In this document: in pieces, positions 34,401-44,634 of the stretch
Layout of the letters: each line of letters opens with the position of its first letter
Numbering within the stretch: the stretch's first letter is position 1
Source: Papaver somniferum
Taxonomy: Eukaryota; Streptophyta; Magnoliopsida; Ranunculales; Papaveraceae
Length of the DNA: 64,000 bases
Assembly: GCF_003573695.1 (NCBI RefSeq)
Contig: NC_039360.1
Coordinates: 63,737,911-63,801,910 of the forward strand
Reading direction: 5' to 3'
Position numbers and translations under genes: made by a program
The notes under the pieces: generated by a model
What the model was told of the DNA's origin: nothing
Databases searched by the model: none
What the model saw: the letters and a program-made list of their open reading frames with translations, nothing else

Positions 34401-35041
34401 TTGTTCGTTTGTTCTTCTTCTCCACCGTCTATTATCATCATGTTCACTTCTTCTTCTTCTTCTTTATTGATTGATGGTGACGGAAGTGTCTGTATATTTA
34501 TGCATCTCACAGTTGAATTTGTCATCATGCTTGAGATGAAAGCAAAAGCGTCTGCGAGTCTGTTATCCTTCCTTGAAATGTGCCTCCATTTTATTTTTGG
34601 GATTTTCGCTGACAATTCTTCAACGAGCTTCTTGAATTTCTTCAAGGATGGTTCATTTGTAGTGTACTCTCCCTTTATTTGGCGAATAACTAGCTGCGAA
34701 TCACTAGTGATTCTGGAATTTTCTAGTTTCATTTCTATTGCGAACTATAAGGCATGTATCACAGCTTCATATTCCGTTTCGTTATTAGTGGATGCGAATT
34801 CCAATTTGAATGAAAAATCCATCTTCGCTCCTTCTGGCGAAATTAAAACAATTCCAACTCCATTGCCTTCTCCATTTGATGATCCATCTACCAATATATC
34901 CCATCTATTTGGTTCTGTTAATAAGTCTTTTGGATCTCCGTGTTCTTCTTCTATATCCATCATTTCTTCTACCGCTTCATCTTCTTCTAAAGGAAATTCT
35001 GCCAAGAACTCTGCAACAACTTGTGATTTTGGTGAATACAA
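34401..35041 (-). pseudogene. pol: second (archaeal-type) RNase H of Tat-lineage pol
   Basis: RNase H degrades RNA in RNA-DNA hybrids. The four acidic catalytic positions are visible in order: VDGSSNGEGNG, NNETEYEA, SDSQL and RLADAFA. A TAG near 34746 (where Gln is usual) interrupts the frame between the second and third. An acidic linker (EEEEEVNMM) follows toward integrase. A second RNase H of this kind after the ordinary one is diagnostic of the Tat/Ogre group. Confidence 0.85.
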
Positions 35042-35230
35042 AATTTCATATTTAATATCAAAGTGGCCTACTTGTGCATTTCATCTCTCCACTCTTCCTG
35101 ATCTTTTTGAATTCTTCATCACTGATTCAATTGGTACTTTTGTTAATACCTTTATTTTGTGCGCTTGAAAATATATGCGGAGATTAAATGATGCATAAAC
35201 TAATGCTAAGATTAGCTTCTCAATCGTTGA

Positions 35231-36180
35231 TTAATTCTTTTCGGAAGTATTAAAAGTTTTGCTAATGTAATAGATGGGTTTCTCCACTCCTGCGTCTACT
35301 CGCAATAACACGGCACTTAATGCATGCGACGTCGTCGCAAGATAGATTAATAATTCTTCTCCTGATTCCGCTTTTTGTAAAATAGATGTATTCATAAGAT
35401 GTTCTTTTATCCCTTGAAAAGCTTTTTCGCATTCATCAGTCCATTTGAATTTCGCACCCTTCTTGAGTATATCGAAAAAATACTTGTATTTGTCTGATGA
35501 TCGCGAAATGAATCTCCCTAGCGAAGCTAAAAGTCCATTCAACTTCTGTACATCTTTTATTGTTGATGGTGTTGGCATGTCACGAACTGCTTGCACTTTT
35601 TCTGGATCAACTTGTATTCCTTCCTTTGATACAATGTAGCCTAAAAATTTTCCCGATGTAACTCAAATAGTACATTTCTCAGGATTCAGTTTAATGTCAT
35701 ACTGCCGCATTTGTTCAAAAATCTCCCTCAGGTCATGTACATGGTCTTTGGCTTCTTTACTCTTTACTAACATGTCGTCCACGTATACTTATAATGTTTT
35801 GTGTATCCATTTCGCGAACACCTTCTCTACCATTCTTTAGTATGTTGCTCCCGCATTTCGCAAACCAAATGGCATTTTCGTGTAACAATATAAACCTCTA
35901 GGGGCGAAAAAAAGTAGTATGCTCTTGATCTTCTTCAGCGAGAGGGATCTGGTTATATCCTTTGTACCCATCTAAAGACGATACCCTATCATTTCCCGCT
36001 GATGATTCCACCATTTGAGGAATATCTGGTAACGGAAAGCTATCTTTAGGGCAGGCTTTGTTTAAATCAGTGAAATCTATGCAAATCTTTATTCCTTTGT
36101 TTTTCTTTGGAACAATGACCATGTTCGCTATCCACTCTGGGTATTTAGCTTCTCTTATAATTCCTGCATCAAGCATTTTC
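35231..36180 (-). pseudogene. pol: Tat-lineage reverse transcriptase and first RNase H
   Basis: Reverse transcriptase begins with MLDAGIIREAKYPEW and ICIDFTDLNKACPKD. After a one-base frameshift near 35895 it continues to KMPFGLRNAGATY and the catalytic YVDD at 35771-35788. The connection (LGYIVSKEGIQVDPEKV, LASLGRFISRSSDKY) and RNase H start (LLIYLATTSHALSAVLL) follow, ending at a stop at 35231-35233. Additional stops lie near 35835, 35790 and 35660. The catalytic residues remain, but the enzyme could not be made from this copy. Confidence 0.9.
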
Positions 36181-36193
36181 TGTAGTTCTTTAT

Positions 36194-37399
36194 CTATTTG
36201 GGAAAATGCACTACTCGTCTTATTCTTATTCTTTGTTTAAATGGTCTCACATTATTGTTAATCTCCAGCTTGTGACATGCAATTGATGGATATATTCCCG
36301 GTATCTCGTCCATGCTCCCTGCGAAAATGTCTTTATATTCTCGGAAAAGGTTAACAATTCTTTCTTCTTCTTCTACATCCATCTTGGTTCCAATTCTCAA
36401 TAATAGAGGTTCTTCTATAGTCCCAACGTTTACTTCTTTTGTTGGTTCTGCGGCAGTGTAACTGGACTTGGGTTCTCCCATTGGTGTTGGTTCTTTTATT
36501 GTTTTCATAGGTCCTTCTCCTTCTTCAGAAATTTCGCTGGGTATTCCCCTGCCTTCTTTTACCCTTATCGTGTACATTCTAAATTCTTCTTCTTTCTTTG
36601 CCTCCTTTGCCAACTTTCTGCAAAATTGTTTCTTTTTTGCTCGTCCTTCATAAAGGTTTACTTCAATTTGATGACATAATTTCGCATTGTCAACATCTCC
36701 TCTGATTTCAACTATTCCATTTGGTGTGGGGAATTTAATACATTGATGCAACGTTGATACTACAACTTTTATCGCATGTATCCATGGTCTTCCTAGAAAC
36801 ATATTATATGGCTATTCCATATCCACCACGCACAGTGTCACGTGTGTTTCGATCTCCCCTAGTGGAATTCGTACCACTATTTCTCCTTTAAGTTTTGTTG
36901 TGGATTTTCCAAAGCCATGAACAAGATATGTTGAACTGGACATTTCTTCATCTTTAAATCTCATTCCCCTGAACGCATGATAAAATATTATAACCACTGA
37001 ACTTCCTGTATCGACTAAAGTTCTGTTCAATGTCCATTCTTCCGTGGATTTTGTTGTTGTCCCATTCTCTTTTCGCGTAATAGGCACTGTAATAACCAAT
37101 GGAGATGTGTGGTTCAAATTTTATTTTGGTATTTCTTCCGCCATGAATGTGATTTTTTCCTTTTCCCAATCTTTCAAGGGTGATGTCTTTTCTACCGCCA
37201 TAACCTTCCTTCCTTCAAAATCTCGTTTATGTATCCTCCCTTTGATGTTTTCATGGAATTCATTAACCATTGTTTTTGTTATCATATTACACTCCAATAT
37301 TTTGTCATCTTCATTGACTCTAATCATTTTTCTTTTAACCGATTTACTGATTTGTCTAATCACTTTCTTGATTTGAACAATCTCAACAACAATCTTCAA
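36194..37399 (-). pseudogene. pol: Tat-lineage gag C-terminus, protease and linker
   Basis: The protease carries LVDTGSSVVII at about 36990-37020, the DTG active site with its usual surroundings, and ends near VTLCVVDME at 36812. A stop there separates it from MFLGRPWIHAIK (36802), the next conserved protease block. A long charged linker follows to the start of reverse transcriptase (MDEIPGIYPSIACHKLEI). Upstream, 37121-37399 holds only the last part of Gag. The capsid and zinc-knuckle regions are missing, because the remaining Gag lies within 40 bp of the LTR. Confidence 0.85.
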
Positions 37400-37414
37400 C
37401 TTTCAATCTTCAGC

Positions 37415-37436
37415 CTCCCTGTTTCCAGCGCCATTA
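37415..37436 (-). promoter_or_regulatory. primer binding site region of Tat-lineage element
   Basis: Reading on the minus strand from the LTR end, the sequence is taatggcgctggaaacaggg. The tggcgct start matches the tggcgc primer-site start usual in this Gypsy group; I could not assign the tRNA. Confidence 0.5.
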
Positions 37437-37906
37437 TGTAGTTGCAGGAAATCCTACACTACACCCCTCACAAGATTTATTAACATTCAACTCATTTTAG
37501 ATTAACAATCTTAATTTTATTGATGAATCTTTGAACAATCTTACAAGAAAAGATAAAGGAATCAAGAATAACCACTGCTCTGGATTTTCTCTCTCCTATT
37601 TACTTGCTTCTCACTCAGAAAATATCTCTCCCCTTTCCTTTACAACTGAATGGCTATTTATAGGGAATTACATAGTGGATGACAGCTAATCTTATCCTTT
37701 ATTTTTGGATATGGCTTGCGACATTCTCGCAACCTTACAAATGTTAATCTCGTAAACTCTCTAATTTTCGCAGGACCATCACATTTTTCTCATGATTTAG
37801 CTGACGTCGTTTATTATGTCATTTCTGAAATTGTCCTGCGACACTGTTGTGTTGTGTTGTTGATAATTTCGCCGAGGCATTATTGCTGCGAGATTCCGAT
37901 CCTACA
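37437..37906 (-). repeat. 5' LTR of Tat-lineage element
   Basis: It is 470 bp with the same ends as 29365-29834 and few differences by eye. The inverted TATA box is at about 37653-37664. Confidence 0.9.
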
Positions 37907-38861
37907 GTCTCCACACACTAGACTTAGATTTATCAGATTTGTTCTTATAAGCACATGACATACTTTCAATTGTAGAACGAGAATTTACAAATGTCATGTA
38001 ATGATTTCTAGGAGAGAGATCATTTTTATAAGATGTCTGGTTTCCTGTGAAAGGGACCTTCACTGTAGCAGTCGTCCGACTATTTACCCCATTGACAGTA
38101 GAAAAAAGCAATTTGTGAAGTTCAGAAACACGTTTCTTTTCGGAAAAACAATGGATAGCATAGTGATTTCCTTTTCCACAGAAGGTACAGATTCGTGGAG
38201 GAGAAGCAACAACTGGTACTTGTTTGAACTTCATAGCCACCGTAGAAGATTGTAAGTTATGAAAACTTTCCTTGACACAACCTTCATCTGGAGAAAATTT
38301 CATTCTGTACAGTAACTCATGAGAATTAGTTTGTGCAGAAGAGTTTCTTCTTAAGGCAGAGTTTTCCTTTTCCAAGGATTTACAATGTCCATGGGCTAGA
38401 GCAAGTGATGCTTCAAGTTTCTCTTTCTCAACACAAAGTCTATCTAGATCAGATGAATGCGTCTTGATCAAACAATTTTCTCTAATTGAGCCTTCTTTAA
38501 CCAGCTTTTCAAGATCACAAATCCTTTCACTCTGTAGATTGTTTTCTTGAAGAAGTTTCTCAATTTCCTTAAAGAACGACCCTATAATGTTGTAGAGTAC
38601 TTGTTCACGATCAATATACCTCTCGAATTCATCAATGAGATGTACATGATCCTTGAGATCAACAAACTCTGTTGAATTTTTTGTAATTCTGGTGAGCTCC
38701 AATCCAGCTTTAGCCATTATGTCCAATGTCTTATTGGAGGAAGAGTGGCTGACACAAGATGAGACAGTCTTCCTACCTCGGGATTCGGAAGAATCAACTA
38801 AGGAGTGATCCTTTGAGGTATTTCCGAGACACTTGACAAAGTTGACAGCTTTAGGAGGCAT
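37907..38861 (-). pseudogene. gag: SIRE-type Gag with coiled coil and one zinc knuckle
   Basis: The start is the ATG at 38859-38861, 75 bp after the primer site. About 315 residues are open. A Ser-rich N-terminus is followed by a long helical, coiled-coil stretch (KEIEKLLQENNLQSERI, then EKEKLEASLALAHGH) and one CX2CX4HX4C knuckle, CTFCGKGNHYAIHC. A Ser/Lys-rich tail ends at SSVW, where the Tat element inserted. The knuckle plus coiled coil resembles the C-terminal half of Sirevirus Gag; the capsid-like N-terminal half seen at 15578-17129 is not present. After the insertion the frame would resume at 29364 but soon hits stops. Confidence 0.7.
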
Positions 38862-38936
38862 TTTGGTATACGTATGAGATTCTGTCCACAGACTCAGATT
38901 GCCACAAACACAGACTTATAAGGTCTTTAACGTGTT

Positions 38937-38953
38937 TGCCCACTCTGATACCA
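38937..38953 (-). promoter_or_regulatory. primer binding site (initiator Met tRNA)
   Basis: The minus strand reads TGGTATCAGAGTGGGC after the LTR end at 38956 with a 2-base spacer; the first 11 bases match the expected complement. Confidence 0.85.
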
Positions 38954-38955
38954 AT

Positions 38956-39253
38956 TGAAAAAGTGGGGGTCTAACAACAGCACCCAATATTTCGCTTAGC
39001 AATCTGTATGGACTAACTCCGAAATACTTTGCTAGAGAATCAACTAGACAGTCAGACTCAATCTAGATAAAAGTATCTCAAGGAGTTAATATCTCTCTCT
39101 TGATTTGATTTTTACTCAAGCTAAAATCAATAGAGAGTCTTTATCAAATACAAGGAATAACTTGGACGGTACCAAAGACCAATGTCCAAGGATCAATCAA
39201 TATCAATCAACAACCAAAGGTTGGATTTCCAATTGATGATCATGAACGCACAA
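38956..39253 (-). repeat. 5' LTR of SIRE element, first piece
   Basis: It starts tgaaaaagtggggg next to the primer site and is interrupted by the element at 39254. It resumes at 46174 after a duplicated cacaa. Confidence 0.9.
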
Positions 39254-40792
39254 TGATAGATGCATTTATGTGTCTATTTTGTTCTCAATGTTCTGTATTG
39301 TTAGACTCGATTAAATACTTATTATGTTATTTTATGTTTTTGTAGATGTTTTTGGAAAAATAAGCTCTTGCGGCGAAATTGGCTCGAAAAGTGGTGTTTT
39401 ACACCCTAGGATAGAGTACTAAAGACACCCCATAAATGCACCGGAGGAACCCAGAAAAAGTGTTGGAAACACCCCAGAAAAATTACTAAAGGCACCCCAA
39501 GGGACATGTGTTATTCGGACTCCAGCAACGAATAAGGGGGAGACCACTGGATAAGGGGTGACCTTCTTCACAAATTTAAAAAAATATTTTGGCGGGAAAA
39601 TATTTGCTCTTCACTGGAAGATTTTCTCGATTGCATTTGGACGTGATTTTGTGCGATTCAATCGCTGAAACTTTGTGGAAATATGTAATATATCATAACA
39701 GAGCTGGTATGGGTGATTGTTTCGACTGAATTTGGCTGGATAATCACGTGGAAGAAATCAGGGAAACACGGGTTTGAAAATGATATTCACGGATTTTCAG
39801 CAAGTTTGATGTGTGCTGCTCGTGTTTGGATGACACTTAGTCATTGAAGATGCGTGTAGAAGCTAAATAAGGGAGTATCAGAAGCTGTTTACGCGTGGAG
39901 AATCATTTCAGGGAAGAAAATATTCGGAAAATATTTTCTTTTAACAACGAGTAATGGAGGATCGTGGAGAGTTAACGAGCGTGATTTCTTGTCGTTGTTG
40001 GGTATAAATAGGTTCCTTGGGTGTCCTAGAAGGGGGGTCGAGAGTTTGGGGTCGAGAGGAGGTCCAGAGAAGCAGAAATCAAGAGTTGATGAAACTCTGT
40101 TTCTGCTGCTGCTGATGATGAAGAACACCAAGAACACGAAGAAAAAACTTGCAAGGACAGTCGTTTATCAACATTGTCTAAGATGCACAACCGTGGGTCG
40201 CAGTGCAGTCTAAACAGCAGCAGCACTTGTGTTTTATCGGTCATTCTGTGACGCTTTTTGTGCGTCGCAGATTACAATTTTACACCATTTTCTCCTTTTC
40301 TCTCCATTGTAAACACCATTTGAGCTATAAAAATATATTTTGAGCGTGTTTTCATCATGACGAGCTAAAACCCAACACTGGGACGACGGAGGAGGCTGAA
40401 TTTCATCCTTGGGGTAATTTATTTTATTCTTTTTTATGACTTTTGCATTAATCTAAAATTGAAATATGATTTGAATTAATTGGTTGTTATTTAATTTGAT
40501 GATGTATGCTTAGCTTAGTTGTTTTGATACATCATGCTTAGGACTTACAATCAATGTTTTAAGAATCTATCTTGGCAAAATCAGAGTCTATGTTAATTTT
40601 ATTGAGTTTTAATTGTCAAAGAATATATGAATGAACCTTGTGTAGTGAATTCAGCCAAATCCTTAGTCCCAGTACCTCTCACCCATTGTTAATATTTTTG
40701 TATATATATTTTTATTAAATCTAAAAATTCCATTTTCTTCACAAGTCTGAAACGAATCCTATTAACTACAACCCATCAAAAATCTATAATCA
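39254..40792 (+). repeat. 5' LTR
   Basis: TG...CA ends; TATA box gtataaatagg at 40002-40012. It matches 44635-46173 nearly throughout. Confidence 0.9.
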
Positions 40793-40812
40793 TTTTGGCG
40801 CCGCCGACGCGG
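40793..40812 (+). promoter_or_regulatory. primer binding site, tRNA-Asp-like
   Basis: tggcgccgccgacgcgga follows the LTR after two T residues. It matches the tRNA-Asp complement (tggcgccgttgccgggga) at most positions; that primer is usual in Athila elements. Confidence 0.7.
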
Positions 40813-41873
40813 ATTTGTGCTTAGGTAGAATTTTTAGGCTTTTTTTAATTTCATTTGTTTTTTTTACGTTTCTTTGGGTGTGTCTTTGTATTACAGGTTT
40901 GAAGTTGGATACTAAAGACTTGGAATCAAAGCTTAAAGCTAAAAGAGAAGGAAAAAGACAAAGCAAAAAAAAAAAAGAGCGAAAGAAAAATTTAAAAAAA
41001 AGAGAGAGAAAGAATTTATTTATTTATTATTTTTTTTAGAGACCTTCCATTTTTTGTAATTATTATTTTATTTTTATTTTTTTTCTTTTGCACTTTATTT
41101 GGACTTTGGACTTGGATAATTATTTTATTTTTTTTAAACCCTAAGGAAGGGTACATTAAATATAAAACTGTTTGCAGGGAAGGACGACGATTACAATATC
41201 GTCTCGGCCCCTCGGGTTCGCACGTGACATAGGAGTCGTGGCCCGAGTCGACTTCAGCGGTTCTGCGCCCGTCTGGTATGGGAGGTAAGCTTTCGAAACA
41301 CCCGCGAATCCCCTGTCAGCGGGTTTATTGTATGCCTTAAGGTGGATATGCTGAGGATTTGAATACGGTTGTTTTAATTTCCTAGTAAAGCGCAAGGCCT
41401 GGACAAATTAAGATAAGGACTCGGATTTCATCATCGTTTCCTTCTTGCCCGCTTTAGGAAAACGAAACCAAACGCGAACCTAATCTCAAAATTTTGACTA
41501 GAACTAGACCTATAAGGTAACGAGCTTAGTAGGAAAGTCGTTCGAAAAATATTGGTTACTCTTTTAGCATACTTCGAAGTTCATGATGGTTTCTGTGAGT
41601 TGAATGCGTGATTGCGCCGCCTTGTGATAGCGGTGAGGCCTTGGGTATCAAAGCTCCACTGAGCTTCCCTCGCCTCAATTCAACTTACTTTGACTCGGAT
41701 TGATTCCAGAGGGGTTTGCTTAAATTGTAACGAATTCCCTTTCGAAGGATTATAAGTTGGTATAGAAACAATCTAAGTGGAGCCATCATGCTTGTTGCTT
41801 GCTAGATTTTATAGGTTTGATTTGGTCGAGTCATCCTTGTTTGTGATTGTGTAGAATTCCCTTGCAATTAAGA
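40813..41873 (+). other. long untranslated leader
   Basis: It holds A-rich and T-rich tracts (40930-41130), then a GC-richer block (41170-41330) with candidate hairpins. A GT at about 41286 (gggaggtaagctttc) and an AG at about 41851 (tgattgtgtag) would make a plausible leader intron ending 21 bp before the ORF start. No coding sequence is supported. Confidence 0.4.
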
Positions 41874-43552
41874 ATGTCGAACTGGTATGATAGAAGCCAA
41901 TACAATGATTATCGACCTGAATTTGAATATGGACATCATCCTTTCTATGACCATGTTGGGAATAGTGGTTGGGAACGCCATCCTTTGGAAGGATATGGGT
42001 CATACCTGGTGAGCCCAATTACTATCCACACATGCATCAGTCTTACGAGCAAGAAGATTATAGTACTAGTACTTCGTCGCTAGAGGATACAATCAAACTA
42101 TTGAAAAGTAGTCCTTTTTATGATCCCTCTGTTCCTATTCCTCTTTTAGAAGAGTCCCTCAGGGAGTTAGCTGAGTCGACGCGTAAGTTAGCCGAGATGA
42201 ATAGTGTAATTATAGACGAAATAACTACAATAATGAGTGAACTTTCTATAGAGGAATCCCTCAAGCTGATGGCTGAGACGAACGAAAGACTTGCTCGAAA
42301 TAATCTTACTTTCCAATATAGTGTTTTCAATAATACCCTTAAAAATGAGGATAGTTATTTTCATAATCAAGATGACGAGGTTAGAATTGGTAGCACTAAT
42401 TGTTTTGATGAGGTTCGGTCTTTTTCATATTATTATGATGAGGATAGTGTTGATGGAGAATCATACTTATGTAGGAATAATGATAAGGAAATGGTTACTC
42501 CAATTGAGCTTTACAATGATAATATTATTTCTAGTTCAAATTCAAATAATTTTAATAATTATTCACCTATTCAAAAGGATGAGGATTTGACTAGAGATAC
42601 CCTCGTTTTAGACGATGTAGTATTTCCTGTTTACAAAGCCGATAATGATTTAGAGGAACGATTTTATTCTGAGAATAATGTTTTAGAGTCTAGCGATTTA
42701 GAAACAATAGTCTTAGACGAAGAAGATGAACTCGTAGAGGTGAGTGAGGATGAACCTGACTTGGAAGAATCAACTGCCCATTTTCAGGAATCTGATGACC
42801 TAGAAATTAGGGAAGTTGTGATTAGTCTTCCTAGAGACAGTGAAAACTCTAAGTTTGGGGGTGATTATCACCTTCCTAGTGCCTTACCTTTAACTCTCAG
42901 AAAGTCCCATAACTTAGGACTTGATATCTCTGCCTCGACCATTTTAAAAGACTACCTTCATACTCGTTTTCCCGAACCTAATGATGTCCAGAAAGAAGTT
43001 CAGTCGTTAGAAACCCATCCTCTGGTTGATGTGGTTTTCCCAGGCTATGATCCCCAGATTGACTTTGTTTTCCCACCAAATAGTTTTCTTCCAACTGCGG
43101 GAACGTTTATATTCCAAATGTGTCGAATATTAAGTTGTGAGACTAAACCTAAATGCTTTAGGAAATTAGAATCGACACATTTGCTTAAGAATGACCACTA
43201 CTCTCATTGTGGTCAATTATGTAAGTCAAATCTTATTGACTTAGAGGATCCTCAGTTATTTAGGTTATTATTGTGCGCTTCTAAGATCATATTTGAGTTT
43301 TTCAAGACTCTAGGACCTAATAATTCGGATCCCACTTATGAAGAAACGCAGCCTATGAAAATTTTCTATTTAGACCCTTTCATAGAACCTGAACCTGAAC
43401 CACAATTAGATATAAATTTCTTAATCAGGAAACTAAGTAAGGGCTTGCTAGTATTGTTCATTTTCTTGGTTCATTGCAGTTTCCTTTGGTCATCTCTATT
43501 TAGTTTTGAAGACCCAAAGTTATTTCGACTGTTACTTTATGGTTCGAGTTGA
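41874..43552 (+). pseudogene. acidic protein of unknown function, single ORF of the element
   Basis: I do not recognise the protein. The ATG at 41874 opens a Tyr/His-rich N-terminus (MSNWYDRSQYNDYRPEFEYG). A one-base frameshift near 42005 moves it into the main frame, which is open from 41969 to 43552. The total is about 560 residues. A helical repeat-like part has near-duplicate blocks (LEESLRELAESTRKLAEMN and IEESLKLMAETNERLARNN). A long strongly acidic centre follows (around 42590-42800). Near the end there is a Cys/His cluster around CHCGQLC-like residues (43200-43225). The C-terminus is hydrophobic (about 20 residues near VLFIFLVHCSFLW), possibly a membrane anchor. By position it could be a Gag or an envelope-like protein. 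No protease or polymerase motifs are seen. Confidence 0.6.
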
Positions 43553-44634
43553 CTAATCCTTTCCTAAGTCTGGCTGAAGACTTTAAACTTAGCACTTATT
43601 GGGAGGTATCCCATGCTCATGCAACACGGTAATATCTTTCCTTAACTCTTTTGCTTCAAATGGTAACCGTTTCTCCTTGTTCATGTTTTTAATTTTATCT
43701 TTAGAACATTGAGGACAATGTTAGATTTAAGTTTGGGGGTATGGGAGAAACTTTTTAGTTGCAATTATTAAACTCCGGAGCCTAGAAATTTATGCCTATT
43801 AAGGTTTGCACTAACCAATCTAAGTGGATGGGAACATCTTGGTTATAGGAGTTGAGGAACCAATCTGATTAGATGGAAACATCTAAAGAGTCTATCCATA
43901 AAATCACAGAGCTCAGGTGTTAGAATTAAAAAAAAAAACATGGTAGTTTCGCCATATCTCGTGATGGAAACATCGAAAGAATCCCGATCACTTCTTTTTC
44001 TTTTTACCTTTTTACCATTACTAGGGTGAAATAGAGTGACTGAGATACACAAAAAAAAAATTGAGACCAGATCATCATATCAACCGGAATAAATTCAATA
44101 AAGTCAACCACTGGAACCCTTGTATATGCCAGTTGTATTGACCTAGAGTTAGGATTATCGACTACTGGTTCCCTTGTATATGCCAGTGTGTTGATATTAG
44201 TCCAGACCAATATCTCAGTCCATTAGGATAGGTTCACCTTAGTTAACATCATCTACGTTTTTTTCTACATCCATCTTCTTAATCTATCCATGTGATTGGT
44301 TGACTCCGGTTTATGATGTCCAGAAACTATCTGAGTAGCGCTCTGTCACTTTATATGAATTTTAGTATGCTTGAGTGCAAACTCGTGTACAACAATTGGA
44401 ATTTCGCATCAGGGTACTTCCTCCTATTGTCAATGATTGTATGCCAACCAAGGAGATTCTTTAGTGCCTTCCAAGGTTCTGCGTAGATAGCTAGGGTCTG
44501 GAGTATTGGTTTTGTGGGTACACCTCTGGTAAACCCTCCCGAGATTAACTCGGTCACTAGGGCCACCTAGTGAGTTAGGATTTTATTTTTATTATTTTTG
44601 CTCGAGGACTAGCAAATAATAAGTTTGGGGTATT
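43553..44634 (+). other. 3' non-coding region shared with Athila element
   Basis: It contains the palindrome tgggaggtatccca (43600-43613), the hairpin acattgaggacaatgt (43706-43721) followed by the tract gtttgggggtatgggag, and two copies of tggttcccttgtatatgccag (in part) near 44105-44190. gctcgaggactagcaaa (44600-44616) and the terminal tract aagtttggggtatt precede the 3' LTR. All have counterparts at 55346-56801. Confidence 0.7.

Larger units (their letters stand above)
29365..37906 (-). mobile_element. Tat-lineage Ty3/Gypsy element with antisense extra gene
   Basis: Two 470-bp LTRs (29365-29834 and 37437-37906; TG...CA ends) flank protease, reverse transcriptase, RNase H, a second archaeal-type RNase H and integrase on the minus strand. 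An opposite-strand gene lies between integrase and the 3' LTR. The flanks are gtctt (29360-29364) and gtctc (37907-37911), a 5-bp duplication with one change. The dual RNase H and the long 3' region with an antisense gene are Tat/Ogre traits. Most of gag is missing. Confidence 0.9.

Noticed and set aside
41156..41395. Minus-strand open frame in the leader of the single-ORF element
   Set aside because: It is antisense in an untranslated leader with no promoter or partner; more likely a shadow of the GC-rich block.
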